Source: an uncultured Bacteroidota bacterium (lineage in GTDB: Bacteria > Bacteroidota > Bacteroidia > Chitinophagales > S012-47). From it: a stretch of DNA of 7,699 nucleotides. Positions 1-6,939 of this stretch are shown piece after piece; the stretch's first letter is position 1; each line of letters begins with the position of its first letter. The notes beneath the pieces were generated by a model. It did not search any database. It was given only the letters and a program-made list of their open reading frames with translations, and was not told where the DNA came from. Location of the stretch: assembly GCA_913062655.1 (NCBI GenBank), contig CAJXXO010000117.1:1-7699 (forward strand), written 5' to 3'. A program made the position numbers and the translations under genes.

Positions 1-1571
1 ATCACTTCGTTGATAATCTCCTGATAAGATTTTTTCTCTCTGTCAAGAAGCTGTTTACGCATTTTGTAATGTTCATCACCCAATCCCCTTAACAGACTAA
101 AACTCATAAATATTAAGAGTAATGCAAAGGGTAACCCTGTAATAATCGAAGCGGTTTGTAAGGCGCTAAGTCCTCCGCCAATAAGTAAAACAGCAGCCAC
201 AGCACCTTCGGTTACTGCCCAAAAAATCCGCTGAGCAACAGGTGCATCCAGTTTGCCTCCGGCGGTAAGACTATCAACAACCAATGAACCTGAGTCGGAA
301 GAAGTAACAAAGAAAACAGTGACCAAAATGATACCGATTATGGTGCCGATAAAGGAGAGCGGGTATTGTTCCAGCATCACAAATAGGGCGATGGAGATGT
401 TTTCGTTTACCGCCTCTGCAAGCTGTCCCATATTATTGAGCTCCAGGTGTAGGGCTGATCCGCCAAATACGGACATCCAAACAAAGGTAAGCAAGGAAGG
501 TACCAACAATACCCCTAAAATGAACTCCCGAACGGTCCGGCCTTTAGAGACGCGCGCAATGAACATGCCTACAAAGGGCGACCAGGAGATCCACCACGCC
601 CAATAGAATACGGTCCAATTGTGCTGCCACACGCCACCGGTATAAGACTCCGTCCACGTGCCTACGCGAATGATATCCTGTACGTACGCCCCCACATTCT
701 GGATAAAGCTGTCTAACAAGAATATTGTAGGACCTATAAAAAGCATAAAAATGAGAAAGACCAATGCCAACCGCATGTTGAATTCGCTCAACACACGTAC
801 CCCTTTGTCGATACCCAAAACCACAGAAACCGTGGCCATGAGTGTGATGCCAATAATCAAGGCCACCTGCATCAAGGTTGAATTGGGCGTGTCAAACAAG
901 TGGTGAAGCCCTGAAGCAATCTGTTGCACACCAAAGCCTAATGAGGTAGCTAAGCCAAAGAGGGTAGCGACTACGGCAATGATGTCTATTACGTTCCCGA
1001 TGGGACCGTGGATTTTCGCGCCCAGAATAGGATGAAACACGGAGCGTATCGTCAAGGGTAACTTTCGGTTGAAGGCGAAGAAAGCCAACGATAACCCCAC
1101 CACGGCATAAATGGCCCAGGCATGCATACCATAGTGGAGAAAGGTGAATTTCATGGCGTTACGGGCAGCTATATCCGCGGAGGCGACTTCCACCGGTGGA
1201 TTGGAGTAGTGAATAATCGGTTCTGCTACACTAAAGAAAAGCAAGCCAATTCCCATGCCGGCAGAAAACAACATAGCAAACCAGGCAAAGAGGCTAAAAT
1301 CCGGTGTTGCCTTTTGTCCACCCAGGCGGATCTTGCTCAATGGACTCAATACGAGGTAAAAGCAGAAGGCTAGAAAAGCATTGACCGCAAACACAAAGAA
1401 CCAACCCCCATAGGCCGTCATGCCACCGGATACCTGCTCAAAGACACGCTCCATCGGGGCACCAATAAAAAAAGTCAGCCCGATAAACAGGAGAATGATG
1501 ATCGCACTAGGGTAGAAGACAGGTGGATGCAAAGAGAAGTTGCGCTGAAAGAAGGCTTTCCACTTGGTCAT
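1..1571 (-). CDS. BCCT-family osmolyte transporter (betaine/carnitine/choline type), 3' end beyond window
   Basis: Inner-membrane secondary transporter of the BCCT family, which imports quaternary-ammonium osmolytes such as glycine betaine with Na+ or H+. I translated 523 codons from ATG at 1571; the frame is still open at base 1, so the C-terminus is missing. Family hallmarks are clear: GMGIGLLFFSVAEP at residues 105-118, the TM8 tryptophan box YWAWWISWSPFVGMF at 323-337 (W326, W327, W330 correspond to the BetP substrate prism) and TSSDSGS at 423-429, which contains residues matching the BetP sodium site. Many hydrophobic helices fit the usual 12. Gly109 sits where BetP has G153 and E. coli choline carrier BetT has Asp, which by inference favours betaine over choline. 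Tyr147 replaces the first aromatic-box Trp of BetP TM4. A charged, probably helical tail begins near residue 498. No other start is available: the frame meets a stop at 1596-1598 with no ATG, GTG or TTG between. The family is certain, the substrate is not. Confidence 0.95.
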   Translation of the reverse strand, partial: MTKWKAFFQRNFSLHPPVFYPSAIIILLFIGLTFFIGAPMERVFEQVSGGMTAYGGWFFVFAVNAFLAFCFYLVLSPLSKIRLGGQKATPDFSLFAWFAMLFSAGMGIGLLFFSVAEPIIHYSNPPVEVASADIAARNAMKFTFLHYGMHAWAIYAVVGLSLAFFAFNRKLPLTIRSVFHPILGAKIHGPIGNVIDIIAVVATLFGLATSLGFGVQQIASGLHHLFDTPNSTLMQVALIIGITLMATVSVVLGIDKGVRVLSEFNMRLALVFLIFMLFIGPTIFLLDSFIQNVGAYVQDIIRVGTWTESYTGGVWQHNWTVFYWAWWISWSPFVGMFIARVSKGRTVREFILGVLLVPSLLTFVWMSVFGGSALHLELNNMGQLAEAVNENISIALFVMLEQYPLSFIGTIIGIILVTVFFVTSSDSGSLVVDSLTAGGKLDAPVAQRIFWAVTEGAVAAVLLIGGGLSALQTASIITGLPFALLLIFMSFSLLRGLGDEHYKMRKQLLDREKKSYQEIINEV

Positions 1572-1582
1572 AGGCGTGAAGT

Positions 1583-1619
1583 AAGTAAAAAGAGGTTATG
1601 CCCACAAGGACATAACCTC
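1583..1619 (-). terminator. Intrinsic terminator after susD
   Basis: Read on the minus strand, GAGGTTATG (1619-1611) pairs perfectly with CATAACCTC (1600-1592). After one mismatch, two more G-C pairs extend the stem over a 4-base loop. The stem runs directly into a TTTTT tract (1591-1587). It lies 33 bases after the susD stop codon and 20 bases before the transporter start, so it should end the susC-susD transcript. Because it falls inside the probable leader of the next gene, it could also act as an attenuator; that is inference. Confidence 0.85.
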
Positions 1620-1651
1620 AACAATAGGTTGCTTATGCATGGTACGGGTTA

Positions 1652-3133
1652 TTACTGTACCAGCCACATCCGGGCATTCTGGCTGTTCGAACCACCCAAT
1701 GCCTCTACGGCAGACTGATAGTTGGCACTGTTCAAACTTTGTTCTTCACCCGGGTACAAGAAACGCATGGGCAACTGATCGTTATTCAGGTTTTCACAAG
1801 GAGCCGATAAGAAAGGAATCGCACCCCAATCTTCACCGGATTCCAGATACCAGCGTCTAACCTCGAAGTATGGCTCAAGGCCGGTAAAGAACAATGCGAG
1901 CCACTTCTGCTCCCAAATGTCCATTACTTCATTATACTGCACACCAGAGTTGTCGTAGAAATCGGCAAAGCTGCTCCAGTTGAATGGTGCCAGATCGACT
2001 TCGTAATACTCCATAGAAGCAGCAATACCATCACGATAGTGGGTTTCAATGTCGCCACTGATCCACCCTTTAGCTATGGCTTCGGCAATCAGAAACTCTA
2101 CCTCAGCATAGGTCATAATGATGCCGTCTGCCTGACTCAATCCCAGCTCTTCGTATTGTACGAACTCAGGGTAGTTGTAGTATTGCACACCTAGGCGCGA
2201 ACCTGTCTTCGGGCAATTGGCCGAGTTACTGCCATTTACTGCTCCGGAGAAAGTCGGATTGGTATAGTCATCATTATTCGGCCGTGCATACCGTAGCAGT
2301 CTAGGGTCATTGTAGCCATTCATTACGGTATAGGCATTTTCGCTCAAGGCTACCGCATCAAAGTCACCCGTTTTCAATGGAACCAGTGGAAATTCATTCG
2401 GAAAACCTTGCAAATATTCCAATACCGCATTGTCATCGTTACTGCTCATAATATTGCCGGTATTGTACACATCTGCAAACAACTGACCTGGATTTTGCAG
2501 CGCCCCGCTACCGGTCATGATCAGGCGAAGGTGCAATGAGTTGGCCAACTTAATCCACTTATCGGCATCGCCATTGTAGATCAGATCACCTGTGATCTGC
2601 CCGTCACCTTCCAGCAACTGCACCGCACGATCCAGTTCACTCAACAGGTCGGCATAGATATCAGGCTGTGGCGTGTAGCCGGGTGTGAATACATCTTCAG
2701 CTCCCTGAATCGCCTCGAAGTACGGAATACTACCATAGGCATTGGTCAATGTTGAGAATATCCACGAACGCATAGCAATGGCCACCCCTTGCATGGGCTC
2801 ATTGCCTTGCTCTACAGAAATGCGCTCCATTGACTCAAGGTCGGTCAGGCTCTCATATAAGCCCTCCCAAACCGTAGGAAAAGCATTCCAATTGTAAGCA
2901 TCTACCTCGGTACGGAGGGTCTTGGCGGTTAGTTGGCCTGCATTATTACCCAACAGAAAAGACTCTGTCACCATGGCATTGACACTCTGTCGTATAGAAG
3001 AGGCCAACAATACATCGGGTGATACTTCAGTCGGTTCGTTGGGGTTCAAGTTCATTTCTTCATACTCCTGGCAACCCGTCCACAGGAGGGTTGTCAGTAA
3101 GCTGAAGAGAAGCATGTGAATTTTATATTTCAT
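1652..3133 (-). CDS. susD-like: SusD/RagB-family outer-membrane lipoprotein
   Basis: Surface-exposed, lipid-anchored substrate-binding partner of the SusC-type channel encoded just upstream; in characterised pairs it acts as a hinged lid over the barrel. The 493-residue product starts with a lipoprotein signal peptide: basic KYK start, hydrophobic stretch, and Cys21 in WTGC as the predicted lipidation site. SusD-family features follow: NPNEPTEVSPDVLLASSIRQ at 30-49 near the mature N-terminus, the helical YAEVEFLIAEA segment at 342-352, RDGIAASMEYY at 367-377, WEQKWLALFFTGLEPYFEVRRW at 407-428, and a C-terminus ending NARMWLVQ. The last two elements resemble the SusD-like subgroup of Pfam PF12771 rather than the starch-binding prototype. 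Length is typical and the gene looks intact. It begins 40 bases after the susC stop with no terminator between, so the two are co-transcribed. The ligand cannot be told from sequence; no neighbouring hydrolase hints at one. Confidence 0.95.
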   Translation of the reverse strand: MKYKIHMLLFSLLTTLLWTGCQEYEEMNLNPNEPTEVSPDVLLASSIRQSVNAMVTESFLLGNNAGQLTAKTLRTEVDAYNWNAFPTVWEGLYESLTDLESMERISVEQGNEPMQGVAIAMRSWIFSTLTNAYGSIPYFEAIQGAEDVFTPGYTPQPDIYADLLSELDRAVQLLEGDGQITGDLIYNGDADKWIKLANSLHLRLIMTGSGALQNPGQLFADVYNTGNIMSSNDDNAVLEYLQGFPNEFPLVPLKTGDFDAVALSENAYTVMNGYNDPRLLRYARPNNDDYTNPTFSGAVNGSNSANCPKTGSRLGVQYYNYPEFVQYEELGLSQADGIIMTYAEVEFLIAEAIAKGWISGDIETHYRDGIAASMEYYEVDLAPFNWSSFADFYDNSGVQYNEVMDIWEQKWLALFFTGLEPYFEVRRWYLESGEDWGAIPFLSAPCENLNNDQLPMRFLYPGEEQSLNSANYQSAVEALGGSNSQNARMWLVQ

Positions 3134-3173
3134 AGGTCTTTATTTAAAGTCAGTAATCGGTGAATGACGCGGC

Positions 3174-6100
3174 TTAGAACTTCAGATTCACATTGATACC
3201 AAAGCTTCGCGTAGAAGGCAACTGTGTACTCTCAAAGCCATTCACGAAGATGCCGTTACGAATCGAGTAAGTCTCTGGATCGATAGTAGGCACATTGGTG
3301 AACAACAACAAGTTGCGTCCGATTAGAGATATACGAGCTCCGCGGATGTAATCAGAGTCTTCAAAGAGCTTATTGGGCAATGTATAGCCAATAGACAGCT
3401 CCCGAAGCTTGAAGTAAGTGGCATCATATGTGGCCGCTTCAATGTTGTCCCGGTTGAACCCATTACCATAGTAATTATAGAAGTATCCGGTATAGCCGGC
3501 ACCTCCTGGTTCAACAGCCACATCATTCTCAGACAACTCCGTATCGTAGTTGATCTCACCGTCACCATTCAGGTCTTCCCACTTCAAGCCTGGTCCGACA
3601 ACACCGCCTTCCTGCTCAAGGGTGTAAACCGGATCACCATTATCGTCATAATCTACACTGTACACGGTACGACCATCCAGGGTGCTGATCGGCAAATTAG
3701 GATCATCGTCATGGGTGATGGTACCACCTGTAGCATACAAGGCGTGTGAGCGCGCATAGATTCTACCACCGATCTGTCCGTCAAACAGGATGCCGATGTT
3801 GAAGTTGCCAATGGTAAAGGAATTGTAGATGCCTAAGCGAAGGTCTGGCTGGAAAGAACCGGCTGAAACCTTCTCTTCTGTGATCATAGGCAAACCATTC
3901 TGGTGAATGATCTCATTGGTCTCTGGGTGACGCTCAAATCCTAAACCATACAATTGACCCAGCAATTCACCTTCTTCCGCCACATACTCCAGGTCGGCTC
4001 CACCTTCGTCACCAGGGAATACATCTGCGATGATAGCATAACGGCCTGATTCAATCACATCGGGCAATTCCTCCACGATGGCGCGGTTATGTCCGATGTT
4101 TACTGTAACATCCCAGCGGAATTTGTTGGCAATAACCGGTGTACCACTCAGCAATATTTCAATTCCCTTATTGCTGATTTCACCACCATTGGTAAGGGTG
4201 AAGTCATATCCACTGGAAGTGGCGACAGGTAGGGTAATCACCTGGTCGAAACTGCGCATATCGTAGTAGGTCGCATCCAATCGCAAGCGATTGTCAAACA
4301 TGCGGATATCCAATCCCGCCTCCCAGGCGCTGGTACGCTCATTGGTCAGGTCCGGGTCGGCAATGGTACGATTGGTAGTAAAAATGGATTGGTTGCCAAA
4401 GGCAGGCTGTGGCGTAAAGGTTCGTCCGTAAGCATAAGCCGGTGCACCGTTACCCACTTCTGCGTAGTTGGCGCGCAGCTTTAGGAAATTAATAGACTGC
4501 GGCAAGGCAAACATCTCGGAAAGAATAGCACTCAAGCTTACAGAAGGGTAAGCAAAGCTATAGTTGGAGCCTTCCAAACCAACAACGGGATTCACCAAGG
4601 TGCTATTCCAGTCATTTCTGACGGTAGCATCCAGGTAGAGGAAGTACTTATAAGAGATGGTAGCTACACCAAACAAACTGTTGATGCCCAGGCGTGTCTT
4701 TTGCGACTCTGTCAGCACTCCTGCGTTGGCATTCGCCAGAGTATATACTGATGGGTCTGTACCAAAGAACTTCAATTGTGGGTTGTTGGCCACCAGGATG
4801 TTGGCATTTTGCTCCATGATATTACCACCCACCTTCACATCAACGGCCCAGTCGGTTTCCTCTGTGCGGGTGTTAGAGTAACCTACGAGGAATTCTGCGT
4901 TGGTTTCTGTGAAAGCAATGTCATCTTCACGGTAGCTTCCCTGCAATACCCCTTTCGTAGAAGGTGCTCTGCGGTATTGACGTTGATCGTTTACTACATC
5001 AACACCGTAGCGGAAGCGAGCGAAGAAATTGTCTGTAATATCATACTCTACGCGTAAGTTACCGATCAAACGGTTGCTCTGGAAGGAGTTGGTATTTTCC
5101 ATGGCCACCAACCAGGGGTTGTTCACCCAAAGGTTTTCAACATACCGTTGCTGAACCCCTTCCTGGCCCGGTTCCCAGTATTGGCGCAGGTCGTCAATTT
5201 CAACCTGGCGCGGATACCACAACCAACCATACATTACAGAAGAGGACTCATCATAGCCTGCATTGGGCACATTGCCTGATTGTGAGTTGACGTACATGGC
5301 ATTCATGCGAACGCGCAGCTTGTCATCAAACATGTTTTTACCAATGCTGGCCTGTATCGTATTCCTGTTCAGGTCTGTATTAGGCACAATGCCCTCGTTG
5401 GTCAGGTTGGTGTAGGACAACCGAAGGTCCCCGGCCTCTGAGCTGTTATTCATCGCCACGTTTACGATGTTGGTCACACCTGTGCGGAAGAAATTGCGCA
5501 CATTGTCGGGTGCAGGGGTGAAGGGTACCGGTTCTCCATCAGAGTTGAATTGCTTGATGAGCTGGCCATTCATGCGAGGGCCCCAGTTTTCACCATAGGC
5601 TTCGTAATATTCTTTGTCGCCAATGTAGTTGGTACCATCCAGGTAGCTGTATTTTCCGCCACCACCAAAACCAAACTCGTTTTGGTAGTCAGGCAGACGT
5701 AGGATGTCTTCAAATAGCAGTGAGTTGTTGACTTCAATGCCCCAACCTTCGGTATTTTCACCCGTCTTCGTCTCAATTAGGATCACTCCGTCAGCAGCCC
5801 GAGAACCGTACAGGGCAGAGGCGGCCGGTCCTTTCAATACGTTAATGGACTTAATATCGTCCGGGTTAACGATCTGTGCTGCGTTACCAAAGTCAATGGT
5901 AGTAGAACCATTCAAGCCATCATCAAAGCTGTACAGGTCGTTGGTGATAGGCATACCGTTTACCACAAACAATGGCTGGTTGTTGCCCAGCAGTGATGCC
6001 GCACCCCGGATGTTGATGTTAGCCGAGGCGGTAGGGCCGGAGGAGCTACTGGTGACATATACGCCAGGCGCTTTACCCGCCAGTTGGTCGGTCACGTTAT

Positions 6101-6533
6101 TGGTCTTTACCTGGGACACCTGCTCTGCATCCAGTTTGGACACGGCATACCCGAGGGCTTTTTCCTCTCGTTCCACACCCAGGGCGGTTACCACTACTTC
6201 TTCCAACTCAAGGCTACTGCGCAGCTTGACGTTGATTTTTTGACGGCCTTTTACGGCTACCTCTTTCGTAGTGAACCCAACGTAGCTGAATACGAGGGTG
6301 TCATTGGTTCCCGACACTTCCAGGGTATACTTACCATCAATATCACTGATGGTTCCGGTCTGGGTACCCTTTAGTATGACAGACGTACCGGGTAGTGGAT
6401 TGCCATCGGTATCTTTAATTTGTCCAGAAACGGTTTGGCCCAATAATGCAGACTGGCTGCCTATCAGCAGGGCCATGATTAAAAGGAGGGCGCCATAATG
6501 CGCCATTTTGCTAAGCATGTAACTGTGTTTCAT
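3174..6533 (-). CDS. susC-like: SusC/RagA-family TonB-linked outer-membrane channel
   Basis: TonB-dependent outer-membrane transporter that imports the ligand captured by its SusD partner, powered by TonB-ExbBD. The 1119-residue product has, in order: a signal peptide (residues 1 to about 29-32, hydrophobic ALLLIMALLIG, cleavage near SALLG/Q); a carboxypeptidase-D-like regulatory beta-sandwich (about 34-105, with DTDGNPLPGTSV and DIDGKYTL); a TonB-box-like EEVVVTALGV at 111-120; a plug domain (about 122-258) with the family signatures NINIRGAASLLGNNQPLFVVNG and IKSINVLKGPAASALYGSRA; then a long beta barrel ending in aromatic Phe (INVNLKF). A calcium-loop-like DLNGDGEIN lies near the C-terminus, as is common in this family. 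There is no N-terminal STN domain, so signalling to an anti-sigma factor is not expected. Length is usual for SusC (about 1000-1100). Gene is intact and first in the operon; ATG 6533 fits the signal peptide and the promoter 24 bases upstream. Confidence 0.97.
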   Translation of the reverse strand: MKHSYMLSKMAHYGALLLIMALLIGSQSALLGQTVSGQIKDTDGNPLPGTSVILKGTQTGTISDIDGKYTLEVSGTNDTLVFSYVGFTTKEVAVKGRQKINVKLRSSLELEEVVVTALGVEREEKALGYAVSKLDAEQVSQVKTNNVTDQLAGKAPGVYVTSSSSGPTASANINIRGAASLLGNNQPLFVVNGMPITNDLYSFDDGLNGSTTIDFGNAAQIVNPDDIKSINVLKGPAASALYGSRAADGVILIETKTGENTEGWGIEVNNSLLFEDILRLPDYQNEFGFGGGGKYSYLDGTNYIGDKEYYEAYGENWGPRMNGQLIKQFNSDGEPVPFTPAPDNVRNFFRTGVTNIVNVAMNNSSEAGDLRLSYTNLTNEGIVPNTDLNRNTIQASIGKNMFDDKLRVRMNAMYVNSQSGNVPNAGYDESSSVMYGWLWYPRQVEIDDLRQYWEPGQEGVQQRYVENLWVNNPWLVAMENTNSFQSNRLIGNLRVEYDITDNFFARFRYGVDVVNDQRQYRRAPSTKGVLQGSYREDDIAFTETNAEFLVGYSNTRTEETDWAVDVKVGGNIMEQNANILVANNPQLKFFGTDPSVYTLANANAGVLTESQKTRLGINSLFGVATISYKYFLYLDATVRNDWNSTLVNPVVGLEGSNYSFAYPSVSLSAILSEMFALPQSINFLKLRANYAEVGNGAPAYAYGRTFTPQPAFGNQSIFTTNRTIADPDLTNERTSAWEAGLDIRMFDNRLRLDATYYDMRSFDQVITLPVATSSGYDFTLTNGGEISNKGIEILLSGTPVIANKFRWDVTVNIGHNRAIVEELPDVIESGRYAIIADVFPGDEGGADLEYVAEEGELLGQLYGLGFERHPETNEIIHQNGLPMITEEKVSAGSFQPDLRLGIYNSFTIGNFNIGILFDGQIGGRIYARSHALYATGGTITHDDDPNLPISTLDGRTVYSVDYDDNGDPVYTLEQEGGVVGPGLKWEDLNGDGEINYDTELSENDVAVEPGGAGYTGYFYNYYGNGFNRDNIEAATYDATYFKLRELSIGYTLPNKLFEDSDYIRGARISLIGRNLLLFTNVPTIDPETYSIRNGIFVNGFESTQLPSTRSFGINVNLKF

Positions 6534-6556
6534 AGGCCTTTTATCTTGATTTGGGG

Positions 6557-6587
6557 CAAAACTACCGATTAATAGTTTGTATAGAAA
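6557..6587 (-). promoter_or_regulatory. Predicted promoter of the susC-susD operon
   Basis: On the minus strand TAGTTTTG (6564-6557) matches the Bacteroidota -7 consensus TAnnTTTG exactly. TTTC (6587-6584) lies 19 bases upstream, in the place of the usual TTTG -33 element, with one mismatch. Transcription would start near 6550, giving a leader of about 17 bases before the susC ATG. AAAAGG just before the start is at best a weak ribosome-binding site, as is normal in this phylum. The imperfect -33 element suggests a promoter that benefits from an activator, consistent with the repeat array upstream. Confidence 0.7.
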
Positions 6588-6588
6588 T
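6577..6588 (-). repeat. 12-bp direct repeat, promoter-proximal copy
   Basis: ATTTCTATACAA, read on the minus strand, overlaps the susC -33 element (its TTTC) and the start of the spacer. An identical copy lies 139 bases upstream at 6727-6716. The pair brackets the four-unit array. Confidence 0.6.
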
Positions 6589-6617
6589 TAAAAGGCTGTG
6601 GATTATTGTGCAAACCC

Positions 6618-6697
6618 GTTTTTAGTCGATGAATCGCAGTATCCTTAGATGAAGCAACTGTTTTACTCGATGAAGCGCCCATTGAGTTAGATGAGAA
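6618..6697. repeat. Four direct repeats (GATGA core) at 20-21 bp spacing; candidate operator array
   Basis: On the plus strand the core GATGA occurs at 6628, 6648, 6669 and 6690, with intervals of 20, 21 and 21 bases. Units 1 and 3 are close copies: GTTTTTAGTCGATGAATCGC (6618-6637) and GTTTTACTCGATGAAGCGC (6660-6678). Units 2 and 4 share a shorter form, CTTAGATGAAG (6644-6654) and GTTAGATGAGA (6687-6697). The result is an A-B-A-B pattern with about two helical turns per step, so every unit faces the same side of the DNA. The array ends about 30 bases upstream of the susC -33 element. By inference it is a regulator-binding array; LytTR-type response regulators bind direct repeats with roughly this period, but the protein is not identified. 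Confidence 0.65.
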
Positions 6698-6715
6698 AAA
6701 TGGGCAAAAGGTGTG

Positions 6716-6727
6716 TTGTATAGAAAT
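6716..6727 (-). repeat. 12-bp direct repeat, distal copy
   Basis: Identical ATTTCTATACAA in the same orientation as the copy at 6588-6577. No TAnnTTTG element follows at promoter distance (the corresponding bases read CCATTTTT), so it does not look like a second promoter. It may be a protein-binding site or the relic of a local duplication. Confidence 0.55.
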
Positions 6728-6747
6728 AAATGGTAGGAGCCAGGCAT

Positions 6748-6777
6748 AAAAAAACCTCCATCAGCGAATGATGGAGG
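6748..6777 (-). terminator. Intrinsic terminator of the tRNA-Gly transcript
   Basis: On the minus strand CCTCCATCA (6777-6769) pairs perfectly with TGATGGAGG (6763-6755) around the 5-base loop TTCGC, followed by seven T residues (6754-6748). It begins 6 bases after the tRNA 3' end and separates the tRNA from the susC regulatory region. The plus strand has no T tract after the hairpin, so it works in one direction only. Confidence 0.92.
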
Positions 6778-6783
6778 CTTCAA

Positions 6784-6859
6784 TGGAGCGGGAAACGAGG
6801 TTCGAACTCGCGACCTCAACCTTGGCAAGGTTGCGCTCTACCAGCTGAGCTATTCCCGC
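6784..6859 (-). tRNA. tRNA-Gly, anticodon GCC
   Basis: A complete 76-base cloverleaf with the 3' CCA encoded. Acceptor stem is GCGGGAA/TTCCCGC with discriminator T, D stem GCTC/GAGC, anticodon stem CAACC/GGTTG around loop TTGCCAA, and T arm GCGAG-TTCGAAC-CTCGT. The anticodon GCC lies at 6826-6824 and reads GGC and GGU glycine codons. It has its own promoter and terminator and appears functional. I saw no duplicated 3' tRNA fragment within the window that would mark an integration site. Confidence 0.97.
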
Positions 6860-6891
6860 ATGAGGTTAGTGCTTCTGTGCCGAAGCGGATG

Positions 6892-6922
6892 CAAATATAC
6901 AACGCCCCCGGTTTTTGAAAAA
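6892..6922 (-). promoter_or_regulatory. Predicted promoter of tRNA-Gly
   Basis: TATATTTG (6899-6892, minus strand) is an exact match to the Bacteroidota -7 element TAnnTTTG. A T-rich stretch (TTTT at 6922-6919) stands at the -33 position with a 19-base spacer, though it lacks the final G. Transcription would begin near 6885, about 26 bases before the mature tRNA 5' end. The upstream half overlaps the sequence just after the mutS stop codon. Confidence 0.6.
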
Positions 6923-6939
6923 TTCTTTATCGAATTTTT
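6918..6939 (-). terminator. Weak AT-rich hairpin over the mutS stop codon
   Basis: On the minus strand AAAAATTC (6939-6932) pairs with GAATTTTT (6925-6918) across a 6-base loop that contains the start of the TAA stop codon. The T run is part of the stem, and almost all pairs are A-T, so it is a poor terminator at best. It is the only candidate for ending the mutS transcript ahead of the tRNA. Confidence 0.25.

Noticed and set aside
253..906. Two plus-strand open frames antisense to the BCCT gene
   Set aside because: They lie wholly within a gene with unmistakable family motifs on the other strand, and their products resemble nothing.
1640..1662. TGGTAC/GTACCA inverted repeat around the susD stop codon
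   Set aside because: Only 6 bp with an 11-base loop and no T tract; the real terminator is just downstream.
5704..6498. Overlapping plus-strand open frames of 66-179 codons opposite susC
   Set aside because: The minus-strand frame is a textbook SusC signal peptide, regulatory and plug region; the plus-strand frames are low-complexity shadows of it.
6618..6697. CRISPR array reading of the direct repeats
   Set aside because: Repeats are short, imperfect and contiguous at 20-21 bp with no spacer-sized unique segments and no cas genes.
6622..6828. 68-codon minus-strand open frame
   Set aside because: It runs through the tRNA-Gly, its terminator and the repeat array, all of which have better-supported roles.
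6784..6859. tRNA-Gly as an attachment site for an integrated element
   Set aside because: No integrase gene and no second copy of the tRNA 3' end are in the window, and the tRNA is followed by its own terminator and an ordinary operon.
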